The notes under the pieces are model-generated. The model did not search any database, was not told the origin of the DNA, and saw only the letters and a list, made by a program, of their open reading frames with translations. A stretch of DNA of 64,000 nt from Pseudomonas sihuiensis (GTDB taxonomy: Bacteria > Pseudomonadota > Gammaproteobacteria > Pseudomonadales > Pseudomonadaceae). The position numbers and the translations under genes were made by a program. Location of the stretch: assembly GCF_900106015.1 (NCBI RefSeq), contig NZ_LT629797.1, forward strand, positions 1,922,001-1,986,000, read 5' to 3'. Of the stretch, positions 1 through 8,947 are shown one piece after another; the stretch's first letter is position 1; every line of letters starts with the position of its first letter.

Positions 1-298
1 CGCGCTCGATCTGCTCGATCAGGGCCGGAGCCGGCTCCAGGGCCGCGCGCCGCCCCGCGTCTTCGAGTTCCTTGCACAAGCTGGCTAGAAGCACCGCTCC
101 CATGTTGCTGCAGCTGCCCTTGAAGCTGTGCGCAGCCAGGCGCAGGCCCTGCGCATCACCCTCGGTCGCAGCCACATGCAGCAGACGCAGACGCTCCTCG
201 GAATCGGCCACGAAGGTATCGAGCAGAATCGGGTATTCGTCCTCCATGACGTCCTGCAGGGCCGCCAGGACGGCTTCGTCGAGATGGATATCGGACAC
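1..298 (-). CDS. hptB: HptB-like histidine phosphotransfer protein (partial, 3' end outside window)
   Basis: This is an Hpt-domain protein that relays phosphate from hybrid sensor kinases to the response regulator HsbR. The reading frame shows the Hpt core AAHSFKGS. With the GTG start at 298 the phosphoacceptor is His57, the position known for P. aeruginosa HptB. An in-frame ATG at 328 overlaps the hsbR stop (TAATG) and would add ten residues, so the start is not fully settled. The gene continues past base 1. It lies directly downstream of hsbA-hsbR, giving the full HptB-HsbR-HsbA phosphorelay. Here the relay is attached to the fliE-fliJ operon, whereas in P. aeruginosa it sits elsewhere, near the flgM/flgA region (from memory). 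Confidence 0.85.
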   Translation of the reverse strand, partial: MSDIHLDEAVLAALQDVMEDEYPILLDTFVADSEERLRLLHVAATEGDAQGLRLAAHSFKGSCSNMGAVLLASLCKELEDAGRRAALEPAPALIEQIER

Positions 299-327
299 CG
301 GGTCACTCCCTGAACAACAGCGTCGCA

Positions 328-2016
328 TTATGCCTCAGAGGACCAGCAAAACTCCACGCTGACTCCCTGGCCAACCGGGGCAATCTGGAAACCGTCGCTG
401 AGCTGACGAACCAGGGCAAGACCGCGACCACACAGAGCTTCGTCACCAAGCGCCATGACGGTGACCGGATCGAATCCGGGACCACTGTCCTCGACACGGA
501 CGATCAGTCGCCCTCCCCCTTCTTCCGGCAGCATCTGCAAATGAAATCGTACATAGCCATCCTGCAAGGACGCCAGACGCAGACGTCGCTCCCGATAATA
601 CTCGGCAAAGCCGCTGGCATCCTGCTTGAGCGAGGAGTCCAGCCCCATTACCCCATGCTCCAGGGCATTGGAATAGAGCTCGGCGAGCACGGTATACAGC
701 TCGCCACCACGCGGCCGCAACGCCCGCACGTCCAGCAGCAGCTGCAGCAAAAATGGCAGTGGGTTGAAGTGACGCAGGCTCAGCGCTCGAAACTCGAAAC
801 TGGCCGACCAGTCCATCACGCTGCCCTGACCGCTGTCGGCAAAGGCCAATGGGCGAGGATGCTCGTCGTCTTCGGCCAAGCCGACCTGAACCATGCTGAC
901 GTCATCCTGTTGCTCGCCACGGAACGCCGCCAGCGCCAGCTGGATTTCCTCGAACAATGCCTGCGGTTGACGATTGGCGTCCAGAAGCTCGAGCAGGCGC
1001 GCCTCGCCGAATAGCTGCCCTTGCTGGTCACTGGCCTCGAGCACGCCATCACTGAGCAGAAAAATACGATCTCCCGGCGCCAGCGGATAGACCTCACAGC
1101 GATCACTGAACGCCGCTGGTTCGAGGATTCCCAGGGGCAGATGGCGTGACACCAATGACTGACGCGGGCGACCATCGCCATGTAGCAGGTAGCCATCTGG
1201 CAACCCACCACTCCACACCTCGAGCAAGCCTCGCTTGCTGCTGATATTGAGCACGGTGGCGCAGCAGAAAACACCCACCGGTAGGATGCGCTTGAGCTTG
1301 GCATTGATCTCGCGAAGGATCTCGGCAAGGGCATGACCTTTGGCCGTCATGCCGTAGAACACCTCGGCCAGCGGCATCGCGCCAATAGCCGCCGGCAAAC
1401 CATGACCGGTGAAATCGCCCAGCATCACGTGCATGCCGCCAGACGGTTTGTACGCCGCCAGCAGCAAATCACCGTTGAACAGCGCGTAGGGCGACTGCAT
1501 GTAACGGATGCTCGGCGCATCCAGACAGCCGGAATGCGCCACCTTGTCGAATACCGCCTTGGCCGCACGTTGCTCGTGCAGCAGATGCTCGTTGTGCTGG
1601 GCGATCAGGTCGCGCTGTTGCAATACCGTGTCGTGCAGACGGCGCAGACGATCCATCGCCCCGATCTTGGCCTCGAGTATCACCTGGTTGTAGGGCTTGG
1701 CGAGAAAGTCGTCGCCGCCGGCCTCAAGACAACGCACCAGCGCCTCGCCCTCGGTCAACGACGTGAGGAAGATGATCGGCACCAGCGCCTCGCCGGCCTG
1801 ATCCTTGATCCGCCGCGCCGCCTCGAAGCCATCCATAACCGGCATCAGCGCATCCATCAGCACCAGGTGCGGACGCTCCTGCTCGAACAGGGCGACCGCC
1901 TCCAGGCCATTGCTGGCGGTCAATACGCGGTGGCCCTGACGACTGACGATGGTGGACAACAGCATGCGGTCGGCCGCGTTGTCCTCGGCGATCAGAATGG
2001 CAAGTCGCTCAGGCAT
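328..2016 (-). CDS. hsbR: Response regulator with PP2C-type phosphatase and kinase domains, HsbR
   Basis: The protein has 562 residues in three modules. A receiver domain occupies about 1-125, with phosphoacceptor Asp55 in LVLMDALMP and conserved Lys107. A SpoIIE/PP2C phosphatase domain lies at about 165-365, with the GDFTGHGLPAA metal-binding motif. A C-terminal HATPase serine-kinase domain shows ELYSNALEHG and VEDSGPGFDP. This order is that of P. aeruginosa HsbR, which phosphorylates or dephosphorylates the anti-anti-sigma factor HsbA according to its own phosphorylation by HptB. It thereby controls FlgM release, flagellar gene expression and biofilm formation. The start lies 2 bp after the hsbA stop and the stop overlaps the possible hptB ATG, so the three genes are tightly coupled. 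Confidence 0.9.
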   Translation of the reverse strand: MPERLAILIAEDNAADRMLLSTIVSRQGHRVLTASNGLEAVALFEQERPHLVLMDALMPVMDGFEAARRIKDQAGEALVPIIFLTSLTEGEALVRCLEAGGDDFLAKPYNQVILEAKIGAMDRLRRLHDTVLQQRDLIAQHNEHLLHEQRAAKAVFDKVAHSGCLDAPSIRYMQSPYALFNGDLLLAAYKPSGGMHVMLGDFTGHGLPAAIGAMPLAEVFYGMTAKGHALAEILREINAKLKRILPVGVFCCATVLNISSKRGLLEVWSGGLPDGYLLHGDGRPRQSLVSRHLPLGILEPAAFSDRCEVYPLAPGDRIFLLSDGVLEASDQQGQLFGEARLLELLDANRQPQALFEEIQLALAAFRGEQQDDVSMVQVGLAEDDEHPRPLAFADSGQGSVMDWSASFEFRALSLRHFNPLPFLLQLLLDVRALRPRGGELYTVLAELYSNALEHGVMGLDSSLKQDASGFAEYYRERRLRLASLQDGYVRFHLQMLPEEGGGRLIVRVEDSGPGFDPVTVMALGDEALCGRGLALVRQLSDGFQIAPVGQGVSVEFCWSSEA

Positions 2017-2018
2017 GC

Positions 2019-2324
2019 TCAGCTGATCTTGAACAACTGCTCGAAGTTGGAGATGGCGAGGATCTTGCGCACGTCACTGCTGCAGTTGAGCAGGCTGATC
2101 TGCGCCGAATCGCCGCCAGCATGGTCACGCAACAGCAGCAGCATGCCCAGTGCCGAACTGTCCAGATAGCTGGTGTCGCGCAGATCGACCTGATAGCGCT
2201 TGGGCGTCAGGTTGACGCGCTCGTAGGCGTCACGAAATTCCTGGTGGGAGGCGAAGTCGAAGCGTCCTCGAATCACAATGGTCAGCTCTTGCCCGTCGGC
2301 CGAGGGCTGCGAGGTAATGGCCAT
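2019..2324 (-). CDS. hsbA: STAS-domain anti-anti-sigma factor, HsbA
   Basis: A small single-domain STAS protein of 101 residues. The ATG at 2324 is chosen over upstream in-frame codons because AAAGGAG sits directly in front of it. The motif YLDSSALGML puts the phosphorylatable serine at position 56, as in P. aeruginosa HsbA. Unphosphorylated HsbA is known to bind the anti-sigma factor FlgM and so free FliA; the phosphorylated form favours the sessile programme through a diguanylate cyclase. It lies between fliJ and hsbR on the same strand, with 85 bp separating it from fliJ. Confidence 0.88.
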   Translation of the reverse strand: MAITSQPSADGQELTIVIRGRFDFASHQEFRDAYERVNLTPKRYQVDLRDTSYLDSSALGMLLLLRDHAGGDSAQISLLNCSSDVRKILAISNFEQLFKIS

Positions 2325-2409
2325 GTCTACTCCTTTGTCGAGACTTTGCCAGATAGGGCAATTCACGCTTGAAGGTGTAGCATCTGGTCGGCGACGAAAC
2401 AACCACTAT

Positions 2410-2859
2410 TCAGGGTTCACCACGGTCGATCAGGCGTTGCGCCAGCTCGTCGAGCAGTTTCTGTTCGCGCTTGTCCTCGGCCAATCGGGCTTCGTCAATG
2501 TAGCGCTGGACCAGTTTGCGCAGCCCCTCGAGACGCGCATAGCGTTGCTGCCAAACAGCGCGCACCTTTTCAAGATTGGCGCGATGCCACTCCAGACTTT
2601 GCTGCTGTTGGCCGACCGCCGTCTCCAGTTGCGCCAGAAAGCGCTGGTAGTTCATCAGCCACTGGCCGGAAACGCCCTTGCTGCCCTCGCTGATCCACTG
2701 CTGCTGGTAGTCGCCACGAAAACGCTCCAGCTCACCCAGCTTGGCTTCGGCCTGCCCCACCAGACCCTGGCAATGCCCGAGCTGGCGCGCGGCCTCGCGC
2801 TCGGCCTTTTCTGCCATCTCGACGACCGGCTGCAGACGCTTTGCGCGGCTCAGGCTCAT
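2410..2859 (-). CDS. fliJ: Flagellar export chaperone / ATPase stalk protein FliJ
   Basis: A 149-residue, strongly helical and charged protein of the FliJ type (P. aeruginosa FliJ is about 147 residues). FliJ is the central coiled-coil stalk of the flagellar type III export ATPase: it binds the FliI hexamer and FlhA and escorts chaperones. The ATG at 2859 (MSLSRAKRL) is chosen because it gives the family N-terminus; an upstream in-frame ATG would read through the palindromic repeat between fliI and fliJ. The ribosome site (GGGGCG) is weak and lies within that repeat, so repeat insertion may have altered its translation. Confidence 0.88.
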   Translation of the reverse strand: MSLSRAKRLQPVVEMAEKAEREAARQLGHCQGLVGQAEAKLGELERFRGDYQQQWISEGSKGVSGQWLMNYQRFLAQLETAVGQQQQSLEWHRANLEKVRAVWQQRYARLEGLRKLVQRYIDEARLAEDKREQKLLDELAQRLIDRGEP

Positions 2860-2866
2860 CCGCGCC

Positions 2867-2922
2867 CCGTAGGGCGGGTGCAACCCGCCAGATCGCCCTG
2901 GCGGGTTACACCCGCCCTACGG
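2867..2922 (-). repeat. 56-bp palindromic repeat between fliI and fliJ
   Basis: A near-perfect inverted repeat built from GTAGGGCGGGTG.AACCCGCC and its complement fills most of the 70-bp gap between the fliI stop and the fliJ start. Related half or whole copies occur in this window near 53600, 58244, 58450 and 59997. It would form a strong hairpin in the fliI-fliJ mRNA. It resembles REP/BIME-type dispersed palindromes of Pseudomonas genomes. Confidence 0.85.
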
Positions 2923-2929
2923 TAACAGG

Positions 2930-4276
2930 TCACTGTCCCAACACCCCGGCCAGCTGCTCGCGGCTCTGCGCCATTGACACGTTCTCGTCGAGGCCCTGAC
3001 GCAGGTACTGAGCCATGACTGGCTGACGGGCGATGGCCTGATCGGTATCCGCGTCGCCGCCCGGGACATAGGCACCGACACTGATCAGATCGCGACTCTG
3101 TTGATAGCGCGACCACAACTGCTTGAAACGCTGCGCCTGCTTGAGCTGCTCGGGCGGAACCACCTGCGGCATGACCCGGCTGATCGAGGACTCGATATCG
3201 ATAGCGGGATAGTGCCCTTCCTCGGCCAGGCGCCGGGACAGGACGAAGTGCCCGTCGAGCACACCACGTGCAGCATCGGCGATGGGGTCCTGCTGGTCAT
3301 CCCCCTCACTCAATACGGTGTAGAACGCGGTGATCGAACCGCCGCCGGCTTCGGCGTTGCCGGCACGCTCGACCAGTTTGGGCAGCTTGGCGAATACCGA
3401 CGGTGGGTAGCCCTTGGTCGCTGGCGGCTCACCAATGGCCAGGGCGATTTCGCGTTGGGCCTGGGCATAGCGGGTCAGCGAATCCATCAACAGCAGAACG
3501 TTCTTGCCCTTGTCACGGAAATACTCGGCGATGCGCGTGCAGTATTGCGCCGCGCGCAGGCGCATCAGCGGCGCTTCATCGGCCGGCGAAGCCACGACCA
3601 CGGAACGCTTGAGACCTTCCTCGCCGAGGATCTCGTCAATGAACTCCTTGACCTCACGCCCACGTTCGCCGATCAGGCCGACAACGATGATTTCCGCCTC
3701 TGTGAAACGGGTCATCATGCCCAGCAACACGGACTTGCCCACGCCGGTACCGGCGAACAGGCCCAAGCGCTGGCCACGCCCGACGGTAAGCAAACCGTTG
3801 ATCGAACGAATACCAACATCCAGCGGCTGGCTGATCGGGTCGCGGTTGAGCGGGTTGATAGCAGGGCCATCCATCGGTACCCAGTCCTCGGCCTTCATCC
3901 CGCCCTTGCCATCGAGCGCACGCCCGGCGCCATCAAGCACTCGCCCGAGCATCGACATGCCCATGGGCAGGCGCCCGGTATCCGGCAACGGCACCACACG
4001 CGCACCTGGCGCGATACCGGCCAGGCTGCCGACCGGCATCAGGTAGATCTTGCCGCCGGAGAAGCCCATGACCTCAGCCTCGACCTGCACCGGGTGATAG
4101 CTGTCGCTGTTGATCACCAGACAACGGCTGCCGATGGCGGCGCGCAAACCTTCGGCCTCCAGGGTCAGGCCGACCATACGCAGCAGGCGCCCTTCCACCA
4201 CGGGTTGGCTGGGCAGGTTGATCGCTTCGACATAGCCCGCCAGGCGTCTGGCGAAACTGATCCGCTCAAGGCGCAT
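2930..4276 (-). CDS. fliI: Flagellum-specific type III export ATPase FliI
   Basis: The ATPase of the flagellar type III secretion apparatus, 448 residues, related to the F1-ATPase beta subunit. Walker A GTGVGKS is at about 176-182, and the signature region with [10 protein letters not shown] and [12 protein letters not shown] follows. FliI forms a hexamer at the cytoplasmic export gate with FliH and FliJ. The ATG at 4276 ([12 protein letters not shown]) is chosen because it gives the family N-terminus; it overlaps the 3' end of fliH by 11 bp, consistent with translational coupling. The longer upstream open frame only reads antisense-like sequence inside fliH. Confidence 0.95.
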   Translation of the reverse strand: MRLERISFARRLAGYVEAINLPSQPVVEGRLLRMVGLTLEAEGLRAAIGSRCLVINSDSYHPVQVEAEVMGFSGGKIYLMPVGSLAGIAPGARVVPLPDTGRLPMGMSMLGRVLDGAGRALDGKGGMKAEDWVPMDGPAINPLNRDPISQPLDVGIRSINGLLTVGRGQRLGLFAGTGVGKSVLLGMMTRFTEAEIIVVGLIGERGREVKEFIDEILGEEGLKRSVVVASPADEAPLMRLRAAQYCTRIAEYFRDKGKNVLLLMDSLTRYAQAQREIALAIGEPPATKGYPPSVFAKLPKLVERAGNAEAGGGSITAFYTVLSEGDDQQDPIADAARGVLDGHFVLSRRLAEEGHYPAIDIESSISRVMPQVVPPEQLKQAQRFKQLWSRYQQSRDLISVGAYVPGGDADTDQAIARQPVMAQYLRQGLDENVSMAQSREQLAGVLGQ

Positions 4277-5066
4277 CGACGGCATCCAGATCCAGGTCGA
4301 TGTCCGCTTCCGGCGGCTGAGAGACTTGCGCGCGCTGCTGCTCGAACAATTGCTTGAGCGCCTGCGCCATGCGCGTTTCGACACTGGCGTCGATCTGACT
4401 GTGCTCGGACTCGATACGGCAACCGCCGGGCAGCAGGCTGTCATCCTCGAGGATGCGCCAGCTTTCCTCGTGACGCTCACGCAAGGCCTTGATCGTTTCG
4501 AAATCCTGCGGATTGACCTGAATGCGCACGTTCTGCGCGCCCATTGGCAGCAGTTTGAGCGCCTCGCGCAGCACCTGGCGGATCTGGCTGGAGTCGGTGT
4601 TCAGCTCGCGCTGAATCACCTCGCGCACCATATGGCTGACCAGACGTACCATGGCCACTTCCATTTGCTGATCCTGCTCGGCAATCGGCTCGAGCAACTG
4701 CGTCATGAGTTTTTCCAGGCTGCCGACCTTCAGCGCCAAGGCCGCGTCGGCCTCTTGCTTGGCTTTGATCTGGCCGGCGTGAAAGCCGTCCTTCTCGCCC
4801 GTGGCGAAGCCTTCGTTATAGGCATCCTGGCGAATGGCTTCGAGTTCATCGAGCGTCAGTGGTTTGACATCTTCGAGTGCGACCTCTTCGACCTGTGCGG
4901 CGTCCTGCTGCTCGGATTCAGCTGGAGGCTGCATATGTTCTTCAGCAGCGGCCTCGGCTTCTGCCGGTTCGTCACCCGGCGCGTCGAAGCTGGGCAGCGC
5001 CCAGCGATCGAACGTGCCGAGATCCTTGGCGCGAATCAGCTCGCTATCAGGCTCCTTGGCGGCCAT
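4266..5066 (-). CDS. fliH: Flagellar export ATPase regulator FliH
   Basis: A 266-residue FliH with an acidic, Glu/Ala-rich N-terminal linker and a C-terminal domain that binds and restrains FliI. The start [17 protein letters not shown] is typical of Pseudomonas FliH. Oddly, the ATG abuts the outer end of a 283-bp inverted-repeat element. No good Shine-Dalgarno sequence lies in the 15 bases upstream (AGAATAGACCCTG), so the ribosome site that normally lies in the fliG tail has been displaced. The 3' end overlaps fliI. Confidence 0.92.
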   Translation of the reverse strand: MAAKEPDSELIRAKDLGTFDRWALPSFDAPGDEPAEAEAAAEEHMQPPAESEQQDAAQVEEVALEDVKPLTLDELEAIRQDAYNEGFATGEKDGFHAGQIKAKQEADAALALKVGSLEKLMTQLLEPIAEQDQQMEVAMVRLVSHMVREVIQRELNTDSSQIRQVLREALKLLPMGAQNVRIQVNPQDFETIKALRERHEESWRILEDDSLLPGGCRIESEHSQIDASVETRMAQALKQLFEQQRAQVSQPPEADIDLDLDAVDAP

Positions 5067-5349
5067 CAGGGTCTATTCTCGTTTCGACGCGAGCCGCGTT
5101 GCTGCGCCAAATGGCGCCATGGTCGGGCGGCGTTCCGCAGGCGCGGGACGCAGGGAATGGTTGCTCCCTTGCCAAGTCCCGCAACACAGCATGGCGCCAT
5201 TTGCCGCGCAACCCGGAGGGCCGGGCCAGTTTTTGCGCGCTGCGGCGTTATTCGTCGCTCATTTGGAATGACCAAACTTCTCTCCTCATGCCTTGCCCCG
5301 CGCAAAAACTGGCTCCGGCGCGGCCGTGGCGAAACGGGAATAGACCCTG
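5067..5349. mobile_element. MITE-like element with terminal inverted repeats between fliG and fliH
   Basis: A 283-bp segment exactly fills the space between the fliG TGA and the fliH ATG. Its ends are inverted copies: CAGGGTCTATTC at 5067-5078 and its complement at 5338-5349, with similarity continuing about 20 bp inward with one mismatch (CGTTTCG core). Two further internal inverted pairs are visible: TGGCGCCATTTG-type arms near 5110 and 5195, and CCAGTTTTTGCGCG-type arms near 5226 and 5302. It contains no convincing gene. Size, terminal repeats and lack of coding capacity fit a non-autonomous miniature element. No clear target duplication was found. Confidence 0.75.
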
Positions 5350-6375
5350 TCAAACCATCTCCTCGCCACCCTTGCCGCCAAGCACGATCTCGCCGGCCTC
5401 GGCCATACGGCGGGCAATGGTGAGAATTTCCTTCTGCGCCGCTTCCACATCGCTGACGCGTACCGGCCCCTTGGCCTCCAGGTCGTCGCGCAGCAGCTCG
5501 GCAGCGCGCTTGGACATGTTCTTGAACACCTTCTCCTTGATCGCGTCGTCGGCCCCTTTGAGTGCCAGCACCAGCACTTCGGAGGAGACCTCGCGCATCA
5601 GCGCCTGGATGCCACGGTCGTCGACATCGGCCAGGTTGTCGAAGACGAACATCAGGTCTTCGATCTGCATCGACAGGTCTTCGTCCAGTTCGCGAATGGA
5701 GTCCATCAACTGGCCTTCCACCGAGCTGTCGAGGAAGTTCATGATGTCCGCCGCACGCTTGACGCCGCCCATGGAGGCGCGCGTGGCATTGGCGCTGCCG
5801 GAGAACTGTTTCTCGAGAATCTGGTTGAGCTCCTTCAGCGCGGCCGGCTGCACGGTGTTCAGCGACGACACCCGCAGAACGATGTCCAAGCGTACCTTGT
5901 GATCGAAGTGACTGAGCACCTCGGCCGCCTGGTCCGGGTCGAGGTAGGCGACGACGATGGCCTGAATCTGCGGGTGCTCGTAGCGAATCACATCGGCAAC
6001 GGCACGCGGCTCCATCCACTTCAGGCTGTCCAGACCACTGGTGCTGCCACCGAGGAGAATACGGTCAATGAGGTTGCCCGCCTTGTCCTCGCCCAGCGCC
6101 GCAGTGAGCATCTTGCGGATATAGCCGTCGGAGCCGACACCGAGGCTGGTCTGGTCGCCGACGATCTCGACGAACTCACCCATCACCTGCTCGACCTGCT
6201 CGCGGTGAATATTGCGCATGCCGGCCATGGCCATGCCAACCCGCTGTACCTCCTTCGGCCCGAGGTGACGCAGTACCTGTGCGGCATCGGTCTCACCCAG
6301 CGAAAGCAGGAGAATGGCGGCTTTGTCGACCTTGGTCAGCTTGGTCAGCTTGGTAGCGGTACGATTATCACTCAT
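5350..6375 (-). CDS. fliG: Flagellar motor switch protein FliG
   Basis: A 341-residue FliG of the C-ring rotor. The N-terminal domain binds FliF, the middle domain binds FliM, and the C-terminal charged helix interacts with the stator. The sequence includes MDGLD-like middle motifs and a C-terminal MFVFDNLADVDDRGIQALMR segment typical of the torque-generating domain. The start at 6375 overlaps the fliF stop by 8 bp. The last codons contain GAGGAG, probably the ancestral ribosome site for fliH, now separated from fliH by the 283-bp element. Confidence 0.95.
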   Translation of the reverse strand: MSDNRTATKLTKLTKVDKAAILLLSLGETDAAQVLRHLGPKEVQRVGMAMAGMRNIHREQVEQVMGEFVEIVGDQTSLGVGSDGYIRKMLTAALGEDKAGNLIDRILLGGSTSGLDSLKWMEPRAVADVIRYEHPQIQAIVVAYLDPDQAAEVLSHFDHKVRLDIVLRVSSLNTVQPAALKELNQILEKQFSGSANATRASMGGVKRAADIMNFLDSSVEGQLMDSIRELDEDLSMQIEDLMFVFDNLADVDDRGIQALMREVSSEVLVLALKGADDAIKEKVFKNMSKRAAELLRDDLEAKGPVRVSDVEAAQKEILTIARRMAEAGEIVLGGKGGEEMV

Positions 6376-8152
6376 CGGCGTTGATCCACTCTTTGACGAC
6401 CTGGGCTACGCGGCCAGGATCTTCCGCCACCAGACTCTTGATGGCGTTCAGCTGTGCATCATACCCCTCACTGGGGCTAGGCAACATGATGCTCTGCGGG
6501 CCGCCAAGGCTGACACGGTCATCGGACAGCTCACCATCCAGACCTGCCATCGAGCCAAGCTCCACATCACCGGAGCCTGCCAGTTCCTTGCCCCTGCCAC
6601 CGCCGGTGATGTTGTTGAGCACCGGACGCAACACGCCGAACACCAACACCAGGATGAACAGGACGCCAAGCACCTGCTTGACGATGTCCCAGAACCAGGG
6701 CTGGGTGTAGAACGGAATATCGGGGATCTCTTCACCCAGCGAAGCGGTAAAGGCCGTATTGATCACACTGACGCTGTCGCCGCGACTGGCATCGAAGCCC
6801 ACCGAATCCTGCACCAGACGGGTAAAGCGCGCCAGGTCATCGGTCGTCCACGGCACTCGGCTGCTCTCGCCAGTAGCCGGATCGACACGCACCTGGTCAT
6901 CCACCACCACCGCTACCGACAGGCGACGCAGGCGCCCCTGCTGCTGACGGGTGTAGCTGATGGACCGATCCAGCTCGAAGTTGCGGGTCGACTGCTCACG
7001 CTTGTCGGCCGGGTATGGCGCCAGCATCGGCTGGCCGGTTACCGGGTCCATGATCTGCTGGCCATTGGCGTCGACCAGCGGCTGACCCGCGGCAACCGGG
7101 CCGGCCGGGGCGGCAGCGCCTGCGGCCTGCTCTGGCGCGGCAGCCGGACCAGGTGGCTGATTGGACAGCGCGCCCGGCACGCCCTGTGGCGGCAGGCTGC
7201 TCTGACGCTGTTCGTTGACCTGTTGCTCGCTGCGCAGCGCGGGCTGATCCGGATTGAACATTTCGGAAGTGGACTCAACCGAGCTGAAATCCACGTCAGC
7301 CGAGACTTCCGCCTTGTAGCGACCAGTGCCCAGCACCGGCTGCAGAATGTTGTGCACGCGCTGGGTGAACAGCGTTTCCATACGGCGGGTGTAGTCGAAC
7401 TGCTTGCCAGCCATGCTCAGCTCGGACAGCTCCTGCTGATCGGAAAGCAGATTGCCCTTCTGGTCGACCACCGTGACTTGACCCTTGTCCAGCTCAGGCA
7501 CACTGGTCGCCATCAGATTGACGATCGCCATGACCTGACTGGGCTCCAACCCACGTCCCGGGTAAAGCTCGACAAGCACCGATGCAGACGGCTTGCGTTC
7601 GTCACGCACGAACACCGACGCCTTGGGCATGGCCAGGTGTACACGCGCCGCCTTGACGTTGTTGAGGCTGGCCACCGTACGTGCCAGCTCGCCCTCGAGA
7701 CCGCGGCGATACCGGGTCGCCTCCATGAACTGGCTGGTGCCCAGGCCCTGCTCACGGTCGAGAATTTCGAAGCCGACGCTGTTGTCGGTGGGCGCCACGC
7801 CAGCAGCAGCGAGGCGCATGCGCGCACGCGCCAGATCGTCAGCCTTGACCAGTAGCGCGCCGGAGTTGGGTTCGATGGTGTAATCGATGCCGGAAGTGGT
7901 CAGGGTATCGACCACCTGAGAAGCATCCATACCGTTGAGGCTACCGTACAGCGGACGATAGTCCGGTTGCTGCGACCAGAGCACCACGGCAAAACCGATC
8001 GCCACGCTGGCAGCCAGACCGACCAACAGGCCGAGCTGACGCAGCACCGACATCTCCGCGAGGTTTTCCAGGAAGCTAAGACCCAGCAGGGGCTTCTTCG
8101 GCTCACCTGGCTCGGCCTTGGCCGGTACGTTTGCTACTGCTGCTTCAGCCAT
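6368..8152 (-). CDS. fliF: Flagellar MS-ring protein FliF
   Basis: A 594-residue MS-ring protein, the first flagellar structure assembled in the inner membrane. It has a first membrane helix at about 41-60, the secretin/YscJ-like ring-building domains, a Pro/Ala/Gln-rich periplasmic linker, a second helix near 475-495 (VLGVLFILVLVFGVL) and a cytoplasmic tail that binds FliG. The ATG at 8152 is used because GAGGG lies 7 bp upstream; a TTG immediately before it is in frame but unlikely. It follows fliE by 10 bp. Confidence 0.95.
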   Translation of the reverse strand: MAEAAVANVPAKAEPGEPKKPLLGLSFLENLAEMSVLRQLGLLVGLAASVAIGFAVVLWSQQPDYRPLYGSLNGMDASQVVDTLTTSGIDYTIEPNSGALLVKADDLARARMRLAAAGVAPTDNSVGFEILDREQGLGTSQFMEATRYRRGLEGELARTVASLNNVKAARVHLAMPKASVFVRDERKPSASVLVELYPGRGLEPSQVMAIVNLMATSVPELDKGQVTVVDQKGNLLSDQQELSELSMAGKQFDYTRRMETLFTQRVHNILQPVLGTGRYKAEVSADVDFSSVESTSEMFNPDQPALRSEQQVNEQRQSSLPPQGVPGALSNQPPGPAAAPEQAAGAAAPAGPVAAGQPLVDANGQQIMDPVTGQPMLAPYPADKREQSTRNFELDRSISYTRQQQGRLRRLSVAVVVDDQVRVDPATGESSRVPWTTDDLARFTRLVQDSVGFDASRGDSVSVINTAFTASLGEEIPDIPFYTQPWFWDIVKQVLGVLFILVLVFGVLRPVLNNITGGGRGKELAGSGDVELGSMAGLDGELSDDRVSLGGPQSIMLPSPSEGYDAQLNAIKSLVAEDPGRVAQVVKEWINADE

Positions 8153-8162
8153 CAATCAACCC

Positions 8163-8492
8163 TCAGACCGGCATCTGCATGATGTCTTGATACGCCTGAA
8201 CCAGCTTGTTACGCACCTGGGTCATGGCCTGGAAGGATACGCTGGCTTTCTGCGAGGCGATCATCACATCGGTCAGATCGACCCCGCTCTGCCCCATCTC
8301 GAATGCGGTCGCCAGTTTATTGGACGCCTGCTGGGTCTCGTTGACCTTGTTCACCGCCTGGCCGAGCATTTCCGAGAAGCTCGGCGCTCCCTGCACCGGC
8401 TCGCTCGCAGCAGGCTTCTGACGCGCCATGGCCTCAGCCTGCATGGAACGCATCTCCAGCATCAAGCGATTGAATTCGACACCTTGGCTCAT
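8163..8492 (-). CDS. fliE: Flagellar hook-basal body protein FliE
   Basis: A 109-residue FliE, the adaptor between the MS ring and the proximal rod. The ATG at 8492 ([12 protein letters not shown]) has a strong ribosome site, GGAGGAAG, directly upstream. The C-terminus [17 protein letters not shown] is the conserved FliE tail. It is the first gene of the fliEFGHIJ operon and has its own sigma-54 promoter at 8544-8562, so the prophage inserted upstream should not cut off expression. Confidence 0.95.
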   Translation of the reverse strand: MSQGVEFNRLMLEMRSMQAEAMARQKPAASEPVQGAPSFSEMLGQAVNKVNETQQASNKLATAFEMGQSGVDLTDVMIASQKASVSFQAMTQVRNKLVQAYQDIMQMPV

Positions 8493-8543
8493 GACTTCCT
8501 CCACTGCCCGCTTTTTGACACTAGCGGCGCTATGCAGGGGTAT

Positions 8544-8562
8544 TAGCAACAAGAGTGCCAAC
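8544..8562 (-). promoter_or_regulatory. Sigma-54 promoter of the fliE operon
   Basis: On the minus strand the sequence TTGGCACTCTTGTTGCTA matches the RpoN -24/-12 consensus (TGGCAC-N5-TTGCW). The predicted transcription start is near 8533, about 40 bp before the fliE ATG. FleR/FleQ-dependent activation is the known pattern for this operon. Confidence 0.85.
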
Positions 8563-8617
8563 AAAGCGGCTTATGGGAATCAGATCGGGAACACGCAGAT
8601 AGATGGGGTAGCCACCG

Positions 8618-8947
8618 TCATCCACGCGAAGGCGGGGACCCAGCAGCAAGAGAAGAATCACCAACAATCTCTGACCAAAGATCGCGCCATTGCGGATTTC
8701 GCTCTTCGATCAGGCGCAGCTTCCAGGCACGATTCCATTTCTTGATCGCCTTCTCCCTGGCTATCGCGCCACTCATACTTTCATGCTGCTCGTACCACAC
8801 CAGCAACTTCACTCCATAGCGGAGTGTAAAGCCCTCAACGGCTCCCTCTCTATGCTGCCAGACACGCTGCAGCAGATCCGCCGTAACTCCGGTATAGAGC
8901 GTGCCATTACGCTGACTGGCCATAATGTAAACGGCGGGTTGTTTCAT
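8618..8947 (-). CDS. GIY-YIG domain nuclease, small stand-alone type
   Basis: A 109-residue protein of the GIY-YIG superfamily (YhbQ-like). The core is AVYIMAS followed by LYTGVT, with the conserved Arg/His segment LLQRVWQHREG and KWNRAWKLRLIEE downstream. The ATG at 8947 has AAGGACT upstream. The last six codons and the stop are read from a copy of the dispersed CCCGCCTTCGCG repeat, so the C-terminus is repeat-derived. It lies between the fliE promoter and the prophage end and is not a flagellar gene. Such nucleases are often small genomic passengers; a function in repeat mobility or homing is possible but not shown. Confidence 0.8.
   Translation of the reverse strand: MKQPAVYIMASQRNGTLYTGVTADLLQRVWQHREGAVEGFTLRYGVKLLVWYEQHESMSGAIAREKAIKKWNRAWKLRLIEERNPQWRDLWSEIVGDSSLAAGSPPSRG

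Noticed and set aside
4326..5423. Long plus-strand open frame across fliH and the fliG-fliH gap
   Set aside because: It is a GC-rich shadow of fliH; composition is unlike a protein family and there is no ribosome site. The same applies to the long plus-strand frames opposite fliI, fliF, hsbR, the terminase, tape measure and fleQ genes.
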